A stretch of DNA of 64,000 nt from Polyangiaceae bacterium (GCA_020633205.1 JACKEB010000010.1:248001-312000), one strand, 5' to 3'. Counted from the stretch's first letter, positions 33,809 to 42,929 are shown. The notes: generated by a model from the sequence alone, not told the origin. A program made the numbers and translations.

Positions 33809-33850
33809 AGCACCGCTTTCGTAAGCACTGCTCTCACTGAGGAAGAATCG

Positions 33851-35305
33851 ATGATGCAACCGAGCACCCCTCTCAGTCATTCCCGCTTTGTGCCGCACGG
33901 TCCCGGCAGCGACGCGCCCCAGGAGGCCCAACGTCTTGAAATTCCTCGGGCTCAGCGCCGCTCATTGGCGCGAGAGCACGGCTTTGAATCGCTGCTCACA
34001 GAGGGCCGACTCCCTGAAGGCCTGCGCGGAACACTGGTGCGCAACGGACCAGGTCTCTTCGAGTCCTTCGGCGTGCCCTACCCCCATCTGTTCGAGGCGG
34101 ACGGGGCGCCGAGCGCGGTGCGCTTGGAGAACGCTGGGGCGTTTGGAGCACAACGCCTGGTGCAGAGCGCGGAGCTTCAGGAAGAGCGTGTCTCTGGCAA
34201 GCCGCTGTACGGCAGCGTCGCCGCTTGGCCGCGGCGGTTGGTGAACGGCCTGAAGATGCGCACCAAGAACACCGCGAACACCAGCGTGATGAGCTGGCAG
34301 GGCCGACTACTCGGCCTGATGGAAGCCGCGCCGCCCACGGAGCTTGATCCGACGGACCTCAGCACCCTCGGAGTCACTCGCTTGGGGGACGTCGTGCGCG
34401 GACCGTTCTCCGCGCACCCGCATCGCGTCGTGGGTCGGCGCGCTAGCTACAACTTTGGGGTCTCGTACGGCCGCGAGGTCCACCTCGACATCTACGAGCT
34501 GCCAGACATCGGCGACGCGCGGCACCTCGCGCGCCTGCCTCTTCCGCGCCCGGTGATGCTCCACGACTTCATCGCCACCGAGAATCACTTGGTGTTCCTG
34601 GTCGCGCCGGCGGAGGTTCAGGTTTGGCGCGCGCTGCTCGGCATCGGCAGCTTTTCGAAGTTCTTCGAGTGGCACCCCGAGCATGGCACGGAGGTGATCG
34701 TCGTCCCCATCGATCGACCCTCCGAAGCCAAACGTTTCCGCACAGAAGCGTTTTACCAGTGGCACTTCGCCGGGGCATTCGAGCGCTCGGGGAAGCTCTT
34801 GTTGGACCTGGTTGCGTACCCCGACTTCGGAAGCTTCGCGGATCTAGAACAGGGTACCATCAGCGAGCCCGGGTACTATGAGCGGGTGATCGTCGACCCA
34901 AGCGAGGCCACCCTGCGCAGGGAACGGCTGTGCTCGGTGCCTTGCGAGTTCCCACGCATCGACCCGCGTTACGAAGGCCGAGAGTTTTCCCAGGCCTGGG
35001 TCGTGACGGCGCGTGGCGAGCAGACCGGGCTCGCGCGTATCCAGACGGCAACCGGAGCGTGTGAAGAGTACCTCTTTCCGAAGGGCGTTTTCGCTTCCGA
35101 AGGGATCCTCGTGCCGCGCAGCACGGGAGCGCCCGAAGGCGATGGTTGGCTATTGAGCTTGGTCTACGAAGAGTCGACGGATCGCAGCCACCTCGCGGTG
35201 TTCGACACCCGAGAGCTATGTGCGGGCCCCGTGTTTCGCGCCTTCTTTGATCACCATGTGCCGGTCACATTTCACGGGATCTGGATCGGGGAAGCGGCGG
35301 CGTGA
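33851..35305 (+). CDS. Carotenoid cleavage oxygenase family protein
   Basis: Iron-dependent oxygenase that splits carotenoids, apocarotenoids or stilbene-like compounds at a double bond. The 484-residue protein is of family length and shows the four histidine ligands in PFSAHPHRV, VMLHDFIATENH, FYQWHFAGAFE and PVTFHGIW. The opening LPEGLRGTLVRNGPGLFE is characteristic. ATG 33851 is preferred over GTG 33806 because GAGGAAG sits 5 nt upstream and a promoter seems to overlap 33806. The divergent TetR gene and the operator-like repeat suggest inducible expression. Substrate is not predictable. Confidence 0.9.
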   Translation: MMQPSTPLSHSRFVPHGPGSDAPQEAQRLEIPRAQRRSLAREHGFESLLTEGRLPEGLRGTLVRNGPGLFESFGVPYPHLFEADGAPSAVRLENAGAFGAQRLVQSAELQEERVSGKPLYGSVAAWPRRLVNGLKMRTKNTANTSVMSWQGRLLGLMEAAPPTELDPTDLSTLGVTRLGDVVRGPFSAHPHRVVGRRASYNFGVSYGREVHLDIYELPDIGDARHLARLPLPRPVMLHDFIATENHLVFLVAPAEVQVWRALLGIGSFSKFFEWHPEHGTEVIVVPIDRPSEAKRFRTEAFYQWHFAGAFERSGKLLLDLVAYPDFGSFADLEQGTISEPGYYERVIVDPSEATLRRERLCSVPCEFPRIDPRYEGREFSQAWVVTARGEQTGLARIQTATGACEEYLFPKGVFASEGILVPRSTGAPEGDGWLLSLVYEESTDRSHLAVFDTRELCAGPVFRAFFDHHVPVTFHGIWIGEAAA

Positions 35306-35346
35306 GGCTCATACCCTAGGCAAACGTTGTCACTCAGCGGACGGCT

Positions 35347-36276
35347 ATGGCACGGTCCGCGCCGATGCCCACGCTGCGAATCGAAGACGCCTCGAACACC
35401 GGAGGCGTACCCCTCGAACTCTACTACGAAGCCTTCGGCGAGCCGGGTCGGGAGCTGCTGCTCTCGATCATGGGCCTCGGAGCGCAATGCGTGCAATGGG
35501 ACGAGGACTACTGTCGCTTGCTGGCAAGCCACGGCTACTACGTGGTGCGCTTCGACAACCGTGACATCGGTTTGTCGAGTCACCTCGATCATCTGTCGAC
35601 GCCGCGCGTCTTCGAGCTGATCGAGAAGGTGAGCGCTGGTGAGTCGCCGAAGGTGGACTACACACTCACCGACATGGCGAGGGACGCCGTCTCTCTGATC
35701 CAAGGCCTGGGCTACGAGCAAGCGCACATCGTTGGCGCCAGCATGGGCGGGATGATCGCCCAACGCTTGGCCATACACTTTCCCGAACGCGTCCAGAGCC
35801 TCACCAGCATCATGTCGACGACGGGTCACCCTTCCCTTCCCTCGGGGAAACGTGAGGCGTTCATGGCGCTGATCGCCCCGCCACCGCCCGAACGCGAGGC
35901 GTTCATCGACTACAGCGAGAAGCTCTGGCGCGTGATCGGGAGCCCCGGGTTGGTGGGCCCAGAGCGGGCACGCAAGACGGCGGGGCGCGTCTTTGATCGA
36001 GGAACCCACCCAGCTGGCTTCGTGCGGCAGTTTTCCGCTGTCATCGTTGACGGGAGCCGACGCGAGGCGCTCGCTCAGGTGAACGCGCCGAGCCTCGTGA
36101 TCCACGGCAGCGCGGACCCGCTGATCCCCGTGGAAGGCGGAAGAGACACCGCGGAAGCTATCCGAGGTGCCTCCTTGCTCGAACTACCTGGCATGGGACA
36201 CGATCTACCCGAACCGCTGTGGGAGACGATCGCCGAAGCCATCGCCGCCATCGCGCGCCGCGCCCCGCGGGACTGA
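35347..36276 (+). CDS. Alpha/beta-fold hydrolase
   Basis: A 309-residue hydrolase with nucleophile elbow IVGASMGGMIAQ, catalytic Asp in VIHGSADPLIP and His in LPGMGHDLPE. SIMGLGAQCVQW supplies the oxyanion-hole region; the overall pattern, including FDNRDIGLSSHL, matches the group related to aclacinomycin methylesterase RdmC. It follows the carotenoid oxygenase by about 40 bp on the same strand and could be co-transcribed with it. The substrate is unknown. Confidence 0.87.
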   Translation: MARSAPMPTLRIEDASNTGGVPLELYYEAFGEPGRELLLSIMGLGAQCVQWDEDYCRLLASHGYYVVRFDNRDIGLSSHLDHLSTPRVFELIEKVSAGESPKVDYTLTDMARDAVSLIQGLGYEQAHIVGASMGGMIAQRLAIHFPERVQSLTSIMSTTGHPSLPSGKREAFMALIAPPPPEREAFIDYSEKLWRVIGSPGLVGPERARKTAGRVFDRGTHPAGFVRQFSAVIVDGSRREALAQVNAPSLVIHGSADPLIPVEGGRDTAEAIRGASLLELPGMGHDLPEPLWETIAEAIAAIARRAPRD

Positions 36277-36284
36277 GTGCGATC

Positions 36285-37022
36285 TCAGCGCGCGCCCCAG
36301 CCACCATCCACGTCGATCACCTGACCGCTCAAGTACGCCGCCTGCTCCGAGAGCAGGAAGCGAACGCAGTTCGCCACGTCTGCCGGCTCCCCAACCCGAC
36401 CAAGCGGTACTTCCGCCCCGTAGGCCGTCAGTTCGGCTTCAGTCATGTGTGCGGTCATATCCGTTCGAATCAGCCCGGGGGCGACGGCGTTCACCCGGAT
36501 CCGACGGGGCCCCAGCTCGCCGCACAGCTGCTTGACCGCGCCTTCGAGCCCGGCTTTGGCAGCGGCATAGCCCACATGGCCAACCAAGGCGTGACGCACC
36601 AAGTTGCTGCTGATGAAGACCAGCGCCGCGCCGTCAGCGACCAACCCCGCCTCGAGCAGCCCACGGAGCAGGAGGAGCGGGGCCTCCAAGTTGGAGCGCA
36701 GCTCGGAGAGCAGCGGGTCGGGGCTCTGCCCTGAGCTTCCGACGAAGGGACTGTAGTGCGCCACGCCTGCGTTGAGTACAACCCCGCGGAAATGCGCTGC
36801 GCGAGCCACCAGGCTTTCGAGAAGTAAGCTCCGCGAATCCGCATCACACAGATCGCAGGGGACGGCGCCGAATGTATGAGGCGCAGCAGCAAGGGCATCC
36901 GCGAGGCTCTGAGCCGCTGTGTGGTTTTGCCGAAACACTCCAAACACGTCGGTCTGAGCGATCAGCTGCTCCGCCACCGCGCGTCCTATCCCGCGGCTTA
37001 CTCCGGTGACGAGAACGCTCAC
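36285..37022 (-). CDS. Short-chain dehydrogenase/reductase (FabG-like), possible pteridine reductase
   Basis: NAD(P)-dependent SDR of 245 residues: cofactor motif VTGVSRGIGRAVAEQL, VVLNAGVAHYSPF (NAG motif), catalytic Ser in FISSNLV, YxxxK in VGYAAAKAGLEGAVK, then RIRVNAVAPGLIRTDMT and the C-terminal LSGQVIDVDGGW. Its ATG overlaps the stop of the FolB-cupin gene by four bases. In several bacteria an SDR (FolM) reduces dihydromonapterin or dihydrobiopterin next to FolB/FolX-type genes, so a pteridine substrate is a reasonable guess from context; sequence alone says only SDR. Confidence 0.87.
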   Translation of the reverse strand: MSVLVTGVSRGIGRAVAEQLIAQTDVFGVFRQNHTAAQSLADALAAAPHTFGAVPCDLCDADSRSLLLESLVARAAHFRGVVLNAGVAHYSPFVGSSGQSPDPLLSELRSNLEAPLLLLRGLLEAGLVADGAALVFISSNLVRHALVGHVGYAAAKAGLEGAVKQLCGELGPRRIRVNAVAPGLIRTDMTAHMTEAELTAYGAEVPLGRVGEPADVANCVRFLLSEQAAYLSGQVIDVDGGWGAR

Positions 37023-37723
37023 GCCTCAGCCTTGGAGGGTGAAGTCTGCACCTCGATTTCATCGCTCGGGATGAACGCCGGAACGTCGCAGCAGAACAAA
37101 GTTGCCCAGTCGCTTCCAAGGTTCTTGTAGTGGTGGACCTGCCCTTTCTGCCAAGAGACCGGGGCCAAGCCGCGAATGCGCTGGCCGTCGCGAGCCAGTT
37201 TGCCTCGGACGCGCCACTCGAGCTCACGCATCTGTTCGTGCCGGTGCGCCGAAATCTCCGCTCCGGGCGCGACGTGCAGCAGGTACAGCCCCGCCTCGCC
37301 GGTCTCCAACAAGACCTCCACCCGCCCGAAGCGTGCGGTCTCTTCTCCCCGAGGAAATTGCTCCCGGCGACGATGGAGTTCAACCTCGGCGACCGATGCG
37401 CGGCCGACAAGCGCCTGCGGCTTCTTGATGCGAATGCGCACGTCTTCCAGGCTCGGCTGCACACCGAAGAGCATCGCCGCTAGCTCCTCCCCCGCGTTCT
37501 CCAGCAAGCGGTAACGCCTGAAGCTGAGCAGGCTGATCACCTGGTCCGTGACCCGATCGTAGTCCAGCGTGTCTGCGATGCGGCCGCTCCGGCCGGCGGT
37601 GCTGAGGTCGAGACCCAGCTCGAGATCCACGATGAGCGGTTGGTTTTGATTGCGCTCGTGAGGGTAGATCCCCACCACGCACTCGAGCTCGATACCGTGA
37701 ACGCGGATCCAGTCGCTAGCCAT
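37019..37723 (-). CDS. folB: Dihydroneopterin aldolase/epimerase (FolB/FolX) fused to a cupin domain
   Basis: A 234-residue two-domain protein. Residues about 1-118 are a T-fold pteridine enzyme: WIRVHGIELECVVGIYPHER, then QPLIVDLELGLDL, TLDYDRV, LLENAGEELAAMLF and VRIRIKKPQAL, which carry the conserved Glu, Tyr and Lys of dihydroneopterin aldolase. The second half is a small cupin with HVAPGAEISAHRHEQMRELEW and KGQVHHYKNLGSDWATLFCCDVP, holding candidate metal ligands. I know of no standard FolB with this tail. ATG 37723 has AGGAAGG upstream and also TATAGG 6 nt before. The downstream SDR overlaps by four bases. Domain calls are good; what the cupin does is unknown. Confidence 0.82.
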   Translation of the reverse strand: MASDWIRVHGIELECVVGIYPHERNQNQPLIVDLELGLDLSTAGRSGRIADTLDYDRVTDQVISLLSFRRYRLLENAGEELAAMLFGVQPSLEDVRIRIKKPQALVGRASVAEVELHRRREQFPRGEETARFGRVEVLLETGEAGLYLLHVAPGAEISAHRHEQMRELEWRVRGKLARDGQRIRGLAPVSWQKGQVHHYKNLGSDWATLFCCDVPAFIPSDEIEVQTSPSKAEA

Positions 37724-37766
37724 GGCCTTCCTATAACGCTTAGCCCGAAGTGTAACCAGCGGGAGA

Positions 37767-38660
37767 GTGCTCCGTACCCCTTGCGTGTCCGACTCGAAAG
37801 CAGCTTCTTTGAGCCGCCGCGCCTGGCTCGGCGGCGCACTAGCCCTCGCCTGTTCGAGAGCCACCGAGGCGCCGGCGGAGGTGTCCGCAGAGACTGCCGG
37901 CGCAGCGCATGGCGGCGACGCACTTGGTGGCACCGAACGCAGCAACCAGCGACCCGCAAAGGCAGAGGCCGCCGGCTCTGGATTCGCCGTGGTCGAGCTC
38001 TTCACCTCTCAAGGCTGCTCGAGCTGCCCTCCGGCGGACCGCGTCTTGCGGACACTGACCGACGACGCAGACCAGTCCGTGCTCACCCTGAGCTTCCACG
38101 TCGACTACTGGAACTACCTCGGCTGGGCGGATCCGTATAGCAGCGCCCGTTACTCAGCGCGCCAGCGCAGCTACGCCTCGAGGCTCAGCGGTGGTCGCGT
38201 TTTCACGCCTCAGGCCATCGTCAATGGGCGCCACTCAGCGCTCGGCTCCGCCCAGGGCGAAATCGAGGACTTGATCCGCATGGAAAAGAAAGTCGCGTCG
38301 CTGGCGCGGCTAGATCTCGAATATGTCGCGGGCACGCTGAGCTACCGCGCCGGTGCATTGCGAGGCGGAATCAGCGGTGGCTTGAAGTTGGCGCTGCTGC
38401 TGCTCCAGAACTCGGTGCACAACCCAGTGCCGCGCGGCGAGAACAGTGGCGAGGACCTGAGTCACGTGCACGTGGTGCGAGCCCTGCTCGAGCGCGAAAT
38501 GGCACTCGAAGACGACGGTACGGCCACGGGAAACTGGAAGCTGGACCTGGCGGGCCTCACCCCCAAACCCGCGGCTAGTCCCAGCAACTTGAGCGCAGCG
38601 GCGTTGATCAGCGATCCCAGCGGGGCGATCGTCGGCGCAACGCTCATCGGCCTCAGCTAG
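37767..38660 (+). CDS. DUF1223 secreted thioredoxin-like protein
   Basis: A 297-residue exported protein. The N-terminus (SRRAWLGGALALACSRA) looks like a Tat-type lipoprotein signal, with two arginines and a possible lipobox LALAC. The DUF1223 domain begins AVVELFTSQGCSSCPPADRV with the CSSC pair of a thioredoxin-like fold, followed by LSFHVDYWNYLGWADPYSS, and VFTPQAIVNGR, all typical. The role of DUF1223 is not established. GTG 37767 and GTG 37785 are both possible starts; neither has a good ribosome site. It is divergent from folB with about 43 bp between. Confidence 0.85.
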   Translation: MLRTPCVSDSKAASLSRRAWLGGALALACSRATEAPAEVSAETAGAAHGGDALGGTERSNQRPAKAEAAGSGFAVVELFTSQGCSSCPPADRVLRTLTDDADQSVLTLSFHVDYWNYLGWADPYSSARYSARQRSYASRLSGGRVFTPQAIVNGRHSALGSAQGEIEDLIRMEKKVASLARLDLEYVAGTLSYRAGALRGGISGGLKLALLLLQNSVHNPVPRGENSGEDLSHVHVVRALLEREMALEDDGTATGNWKLDLAGLTPKPAASPSNLSAAALISDPSGAIVGATLIGLS

Positions 38661-38680
38661 ATCCTTTTTTCCGCGTGGTC

Positions 38681-40651
38681 TCAGTCGACGACCTTCGCTC
38701 CGAGTTCGAAGCCGGTCAACGTGCGGGGCTCGCCCTTGTCCAGGTCAATGAACGTGACCCTACCCTCTGGGTGCTCTTGAGCGACGAAGCCGCGGCGCGC
38801 TCCGGCCACCATACCCGCGGCGAGCGGCGGGCTCGCGAGGGTGAAGTAGTCCACCTGAAGACTCGGGATCTGCACCAGGTACACCCCGTACAGGTGCTTG
38901 TCGTCCGAGCGCACGGTGATCAGCGCTCGATCCGAGTTAGGGCTGAGGGCCACACTCATCGGCGCCGCGTCGGTGCCCACGATCTTTGGGGCGCGCAGCT
39001 CCGCCGCGGGGACGATGGAGAAACCGCCGACCTTGGTCGAGCCTGGGGCTTGGCCTTGCAACACGACGGCGTGGGTGCCATCGGGTGTCGCGAAGACGGC
39101 CTTCACCGGCGCCTTGAGATCGACCGTACGCAGAGTCAGCGTTTGGGTGTCCGCGATGGACAAGGTGTTCGACGAAACGGCGTTCGTGTAGAGCAACGCG
39201 GGGTTGTCAGTCGGCGACAGGCTGACGCTGCCGAAGTACTCCGTCGACTCGAGGGTGCTCGCCAAACTTGAATCCGTGAGGATCCCCGGTAGGGGCAGGA
39301 GCACCATCTGGGACTTATGCTCTTGCTGACCACCACTGCCGGCCGCGCCGCTTGCGCCTGCAGATCCTGCTCCGCCACCCGCGCCCGCTACGCTGCCAGT
39401 GCCGGCTGCGCCACTCGTACCCGCTGCGCCACTGGTGCCCGCTGCGCCACTGGTGCCCGCTGCGCCACTGGTGCCCGCTGCGCCACTCGTACCCGCTGCA
39501 CCGCTGGTACCCGCTGCGCCACTCGTGCCGGCCACGCCGCCAACCCCAGCGCCGCCGGCCGTGCCGCCGCTCCCACCAGCTGCCGCGCCGCCGCTGCTGG
39601 CCCCTGCAGCACCACCCATCCCCGCGGAACCGCCGGCTCCTCCGGAGCCACCAGTCAGCCCTGCCTCGCGCACAACCGCCACGGCCAGCGAACCGGACGC
39701 GCTCAGGTCGAGATCCGTGACGTTGCCTGCGAGCTCGATCTGCGAAGAGCTGCCATCATCCAGGTTCACGAAGCGTACAGCTGGACTCAAGTCGCGCCGC
39801 ACGAGCGCCACGCTGCCATCGGAGGTGATGGTGACGTCACGCGAGGCTGGATTCTCCAAGGGGTCGTCAGTGACTTCGACCTGTCGGGTCACCCGTGGAC
39901 CAAGCTCGTCCAGTTCGATCACGCTGATCCCCGGCTCGCTGATCACGAACGCGCGGCTCTCGTCGTCGCTGAAAAAGATGCGCTCCGGACGGTAGCCAAC
40001 GCTGAGACGGGTTGCGCTCTCAGAGCCAGAGGTCAGGCGCAGCACAGTGATGTCTTGGAAGCTTTGAGTGACGTCGGCGTTCGGCACGTTGCGCGCGTTG
40101 GTCCAGGCGACGCCCCATTTGCCAGCGCTCGACAGCGCCCAGGCGTTTGCGCCGTCATGGGTTGGCAAGCTCACGCCAGAGACGCCCTCAGGCGTCGCGC
40201 GCAGCAACGTGGCGTCCCGACTGCCCGTGTTCAGCACGACCGCAGTGTCACTTCCGCCCGGCACCGCTGCGAGGTAGGTCGGGTTCAAGCCAGCCTCGAC
40301 GATCCGTACCTCGAAGGTCAGCGCATCGACCAGCGCGACTCGACCGCTGTCAGGGTTCGCCGTCCAGATCAGCTTGCCCGTGGAGACCGGGCTCTGGAAG
40401 CTGCTCTCGAGCTCTTGCTCTGGCGGTGTTCCGGCGGTTCCTCCGCCGCCGCCGGCGCCCGAGCCACCGCTTGCGTTGCCGCTACCGCCATTGGCTCCAG
40501 GCGTCCCGAGCCCGCCTTCGGCCTCCCCATCCGCGGAACAGTGAATGAGACCGAGCGTCGCCGCCAACAGCCCCAACAGAGACAGCCTCGAACCCCAAGT
40601 CGTGACGCGGCGTTGCCCCTCGCCGCGCGCTCCCCAAGCAAGCCAACCCAT
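38681..40651 (-). CDS. Beta-propeller lipoprotein with a repetitive Gly/Ala insert
   Basis: Predicted surface lipoprotein of 656 residues: signal ending LLAATLGLIHC, a Gly/Ser-rich linker, then YVTN-like propeller blades (LIWTANPDSGRVALVDALTF; RAFVISEPGISVIELDELG). After about 330 residues a Gly/Ala-rich insert of roughly 110 residues interrupts the fold; it includes AGTSGA repeated seven times or more. The propeller then resumes (FGSVSLSPTDNPALLYTNAV) and ends GFELGAKVVD. ATG 40651 is the nearest start before the signal; the site upstream is weak. No known substrate. Confidence 0.78.
   Translation of the reverse strand: MGWLAWGARGEGQRRVTTWGSRLSLLGLLAATLGLIHCSADGEAEGGLGTPGANGGSGNASGGSGAGGGGGTAGTPPEQELESSFQSPVSTGKLIWTANPDSGRVALVDALTFEVRIVEAGLNPTYLAAVPGGSDTAVVLNTGSRDATLLRATPEGVSGVSLPTHDGANAWALSSAGKWGVAWTNARNVPNADVTQSFQDITVLRLTSGSESATRLSVGYRPERIFFSDDESRAFVISEPGISVIELDELGPRVTRQVEVTDDPLENPASRDVTITSDGSVALVRRDLSPAVRFVNLDDGSSSQIELAGNVTDLDLSASGSLAVAVVREAGLTGGSGGAGGSAGMGGAAGASSGGAAAGGSGGTAGGAGVGGVAGTSGAAGTSGAAGTSGAAGTSGAAGTSGAAGTSGAAGTSGAAGTGSVAGAGGGAGSAGASGAAGSGGQQEHKSQMVLLPLPGILTDSSLASTLESTEYFGSVSLSPTDNPALLYTNAVSSNTLSIADTQTLTLRTVDLKAPVKAVFATPDGTHAVVLQGQAPGSTKVGGFSIVPAAELRAPKIVGTDAAPMSVALSPNSDRALITVRSDDKHLYGVYLVQIPSLQVDYFTLASPPLAAGMVAGARRGFVAQEHPEGRVTFIDLDKGEPRTLTGFELGAKVVD
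39405..39530. repeat. 18-bp in-frame tandem repeat, seven copies
   Basis: On the plus strand the unit is GCTGCGCCACTSGTRCCC, seven consecutive copies of 18 bp, encoding the AGTSGA run on the minus strand. Copies differ at only a few positions, so expansion is recent or maintained. Confidence 0.92.
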
Positions 40652-40731
40652 CGCCGGACTCGCTGTGCAAACCACGCGCCAAGCAAGCAAACGCGGAACG
40701 TCTCGGCAGATCCGCGGGAAATCGCCAAGCT

Positions 40732-41856
40732 TCAGCGGAGTGAGGCGTGGCTCAACTCGTGGCTGGTGTCTGCGTACCCTGACTTCGCTGTCCCGGCGCC
40801 GAGCGCGCTGCCAACGCTCTCGAGTCCGTGGCGCGGCGACGCCGCGAGATCGAGCTGCTCCGCTGGGAGCTCCAGCAGGAAGCGCTCACTCACCCTCAGA
40901 AATTCATCGAGTGACTGAGTCCGTCGGACATCCTTCAGGAATCCAGCGCCTCCCAGGATCCCCCGGGAGACGAAGGTGCAGAGCTCTTTCAGCTTTCCGA
41001 GCACACCTTGCCCGCGCACGTGCCGAAAGACCGGAACGTAGCGCTGCGAAGTACGCTGGAGGTACTCGAGGACATCGAGCGGCGTCGGATCGAATGCGGC
41101 TTGCCCGGCGCGCAGCTCCGCGAGCTGACGAAAGATCCAAGGGTTGCGAATCGCCGGCCTGCCGATCATGACCGCTGCACAGCCTGTTTCCGCCTGGAGA
41201 CGCAGCGCGCTCTCGGCGTACCACAAGTCGCCGTTGCCAATCACCGGCACCGACAAGTGCCGCGCGAGCAGACCGACAATGCGCCAGTCCGCAACGCCGG
41301 AGTAGAAGTCCGCACGCCGACGCGGATGGACGCTGATGAAATCCACCCCCGCGCGCTGCACCGTCTCCGCGATTTGGAGCACGTGCTCCGCATCGTCGAA
41401 CCCGGCGCGGATCTTTGCTGATAGCAGGCCGGGGGTGGCTTCTCGCATCTGACTCAGCACCTCGAACAACACCTGCGGTTGCTTGAGCATCGCGGCGCCG
41501 ACGCCCTTCTTGACAATGCGCGGCATCGGGCAGCCGAGGTTCACGTCGATCACGGCGGCGCCGGCCTCGGATACGTAGCGCGCGGCCTCCGCCATGCGGT
41601 CCGCGTCGTTGCCCATCACCTGCACACTCAGCGCGACGCCAGGCGACGGCTGGATCGCGCGCCGAATCACTTCTGGGTTCATCGGTGACGAGGTCACGCG
41701 CACGAACTCGGTGCACACCAGGTCGAGGCCACCCTCTGCGACGATGGCGTGGCGAAACGCCGGGTGCCCCACGCCCTCCATCGGCGCCAGTACGTTGCGC
41801 CACGGCAGGCGCTCGTGGGGCGCGTGATGAGCTGGGGGCTTCAACTTGGGATTCAC
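40732..41856 (-). CDS. tRNA-dihydrouridine synthase
   Basis: FMN enzyme that reduces uridines in tRNA. The 374-residue protein has the TIM-barrel landmarks NVLAPMEGVGHPAFR, VQVMGND, IDVNLGCPMPRIVKKGVGAA with the active-site Cys, GVDFISVHPRRRADFYSG, VPVIGNGDLW and MIGRPAIRNPWIFRQL for FMN phosphate. A helical C-terminal domain follows. GTG 41856 is chosen because the barrel starts soon after and the divergent dehydrogenase begins at 41936. It resembles the DusB/DusC branches but I cannot assign the target position. Confidence 0.9.
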   Translation of the reverse strand: MNPKLKPPAHHAPHERLPWRNVLAPMEGVGHPAFRHAIVAEGGLDLVCTEFVRVTSSPMNPEVIRRAIQPSPGVALSVQVMGNDADRMAEAARYVSEAGAAVIDVNLGCPMPRIVKKGVGAAMLKQPQVLFEVLSQMREATPGLLSAKIRAGFDDAEHVLQIAETVQRAGVDFISVHPRRRADFYSGVADWRIVGLLARHLSVPVIGNGDLWYAESALRLQAETGCAAVMIGRPAIRNPWIFRQLAELRAGQAAFDPTPLDVLEYLQRTSQRYVPVFRHVRGQGVLGKLKELCTFVSRGILGGAGFLKDVRRTQSLDEFLRVSERFLLELPAEQLDLAASPRHGLESVGSALGAGTAKSGYADTSHELSHASLR

Positions 41857-41935
41857 GGGGACGCCCCGGCTTGACCCAAAGCGCTGCTGCCCGCAAGCGT
41901 CCACTCTCGAGGACGCGCGTGCTACGGGAACCAGC

Positions 41936-42928
41936 ATGAAGCCGCGTCTGGTGGTGCTCGATGGACACACGCTAAACCCAGGGGATCTGAGCTGGTCTGC
42001 GTTCGAGGACGGCGTCACGCTGGAGCTTCACGCACGCAGTGGGGATGCGACCGTGGAACGCGCCAAGGGCGCAACCCTCGTACTCACGAATAAAGAGTAC
42101 CTGAACCGCGCGCGCCTCGAGCAGCTCCCGGACCTGCGCTACATCGGCGTCCTCGCGACGGGGGTGAACGTGGTGGACCTGGAAGCGGCGCGTGAGCGCG
42201 GCATCGCAGTCACCAACGTACCTGGCTACGGCGCTGCCAGCGTCGCCCAGCATGTCTTTGCCCTGCTCCTCGAGCTGAGCAACCGGAGCTACCAGCACTC
42301 CATTGCCGCGCGGCAAGGTCACTGGGCCAGTTGCCCAGACTTTTGCTTCACCCTCGCAAGCCTCCCGGAGCTGGAGGGGAAGCAACTCGGGATCGTGGGG
42401 TTAGGCGCGATAGGGGCCCGTGTGGCCCGCATCGCCACCGCGCTTGGCCTGCGGGTAGCCGTGGCAGATACTCAGCAAAGTCGCCCGGAGGTGCCTGGCG
42501 TCGACCTCAGGTGGCTCGGGCTCGACGAGCTGTTCGAAACCAGCCATGTCGTGAGCTTGCACTGCCCCCTCACCCCGGAGACTCGAGACCTCGTGGACAC
42601 CAAGCGGCTCGAGTTGATGCGACCTGGCGCGTTCCTGATCAACAGCGGACGCGGACACCTGCTGGACGAAGCGGCGTTGCTCGGCGCCCTCGAGCGAGGA
42701 GATCTCGGCGGCGCCGCACTAGACGTCCTACGAAAGGAGCCGCCTCCCGCGGATCATCCGCTGATCGCCTACGCCGCGCGGGCGGGGGATGACGCGCGGA
42801 AGACACCGCTGATCATCACGCCACATATCGCATGGGCGACGAGGGAGGCGCGCGCTCGACTGATGGATATTGCCGCACGGAACCTGAAGGCGTTCCTGAG
42901 GGGCGAACGCCTGAACCGCGTCGACTGA
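41936..42928 (+). CDS. D-2-hydroxyacid dehydrogenase
   Basis: NAD(P)-dependent dehydrogenase of 330 residues, closest in motif pattern to glycerate dehydrogenase/hydroxypyruvate reductase. It has VLATGVNVVDLEAARERGI, VPGYGAASVAQHVFALLL, nucleotide motif GIVGLGAIGARVA, catalytic Arg in LINSGRGHLLDE, Glu in DVLRKEPPPADHPL and His in ITPHIAW. ATG 41936 has GGGAA upstream and TACGGG 7 nt before. Divergent from dus. Substrate assignment is tentative. Confidence 0.88.
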   Translation: MKPRLVVLDGHTLNPGDLSWSAFEDGVTLELHARSGDATVERAKGATLVLTNKEYLNRARLEQLPDLRYIGVLATGVNVVDLEAARERGIAVTNVPGYGAASVAQHVFALLLELSNRSYQHSIAARQGHWASCPDFCFTLASLPELEGKQLGIVGLGAIGARVARIATALGLRVAVADTQQSRPEVPGVDLRWLGLDELFETSHVVSLHCPLTPETRDLVDTKRLELMRPGAFLINSGRGHLLDEAALLGALERGDLGGAALDVLRKEPPPADHPLIAYAARAGDDARKTPLIITPHIAWATREARARLMDIAARNLKAFLRGERLNRVD

Positions 42929-42929
42929 A

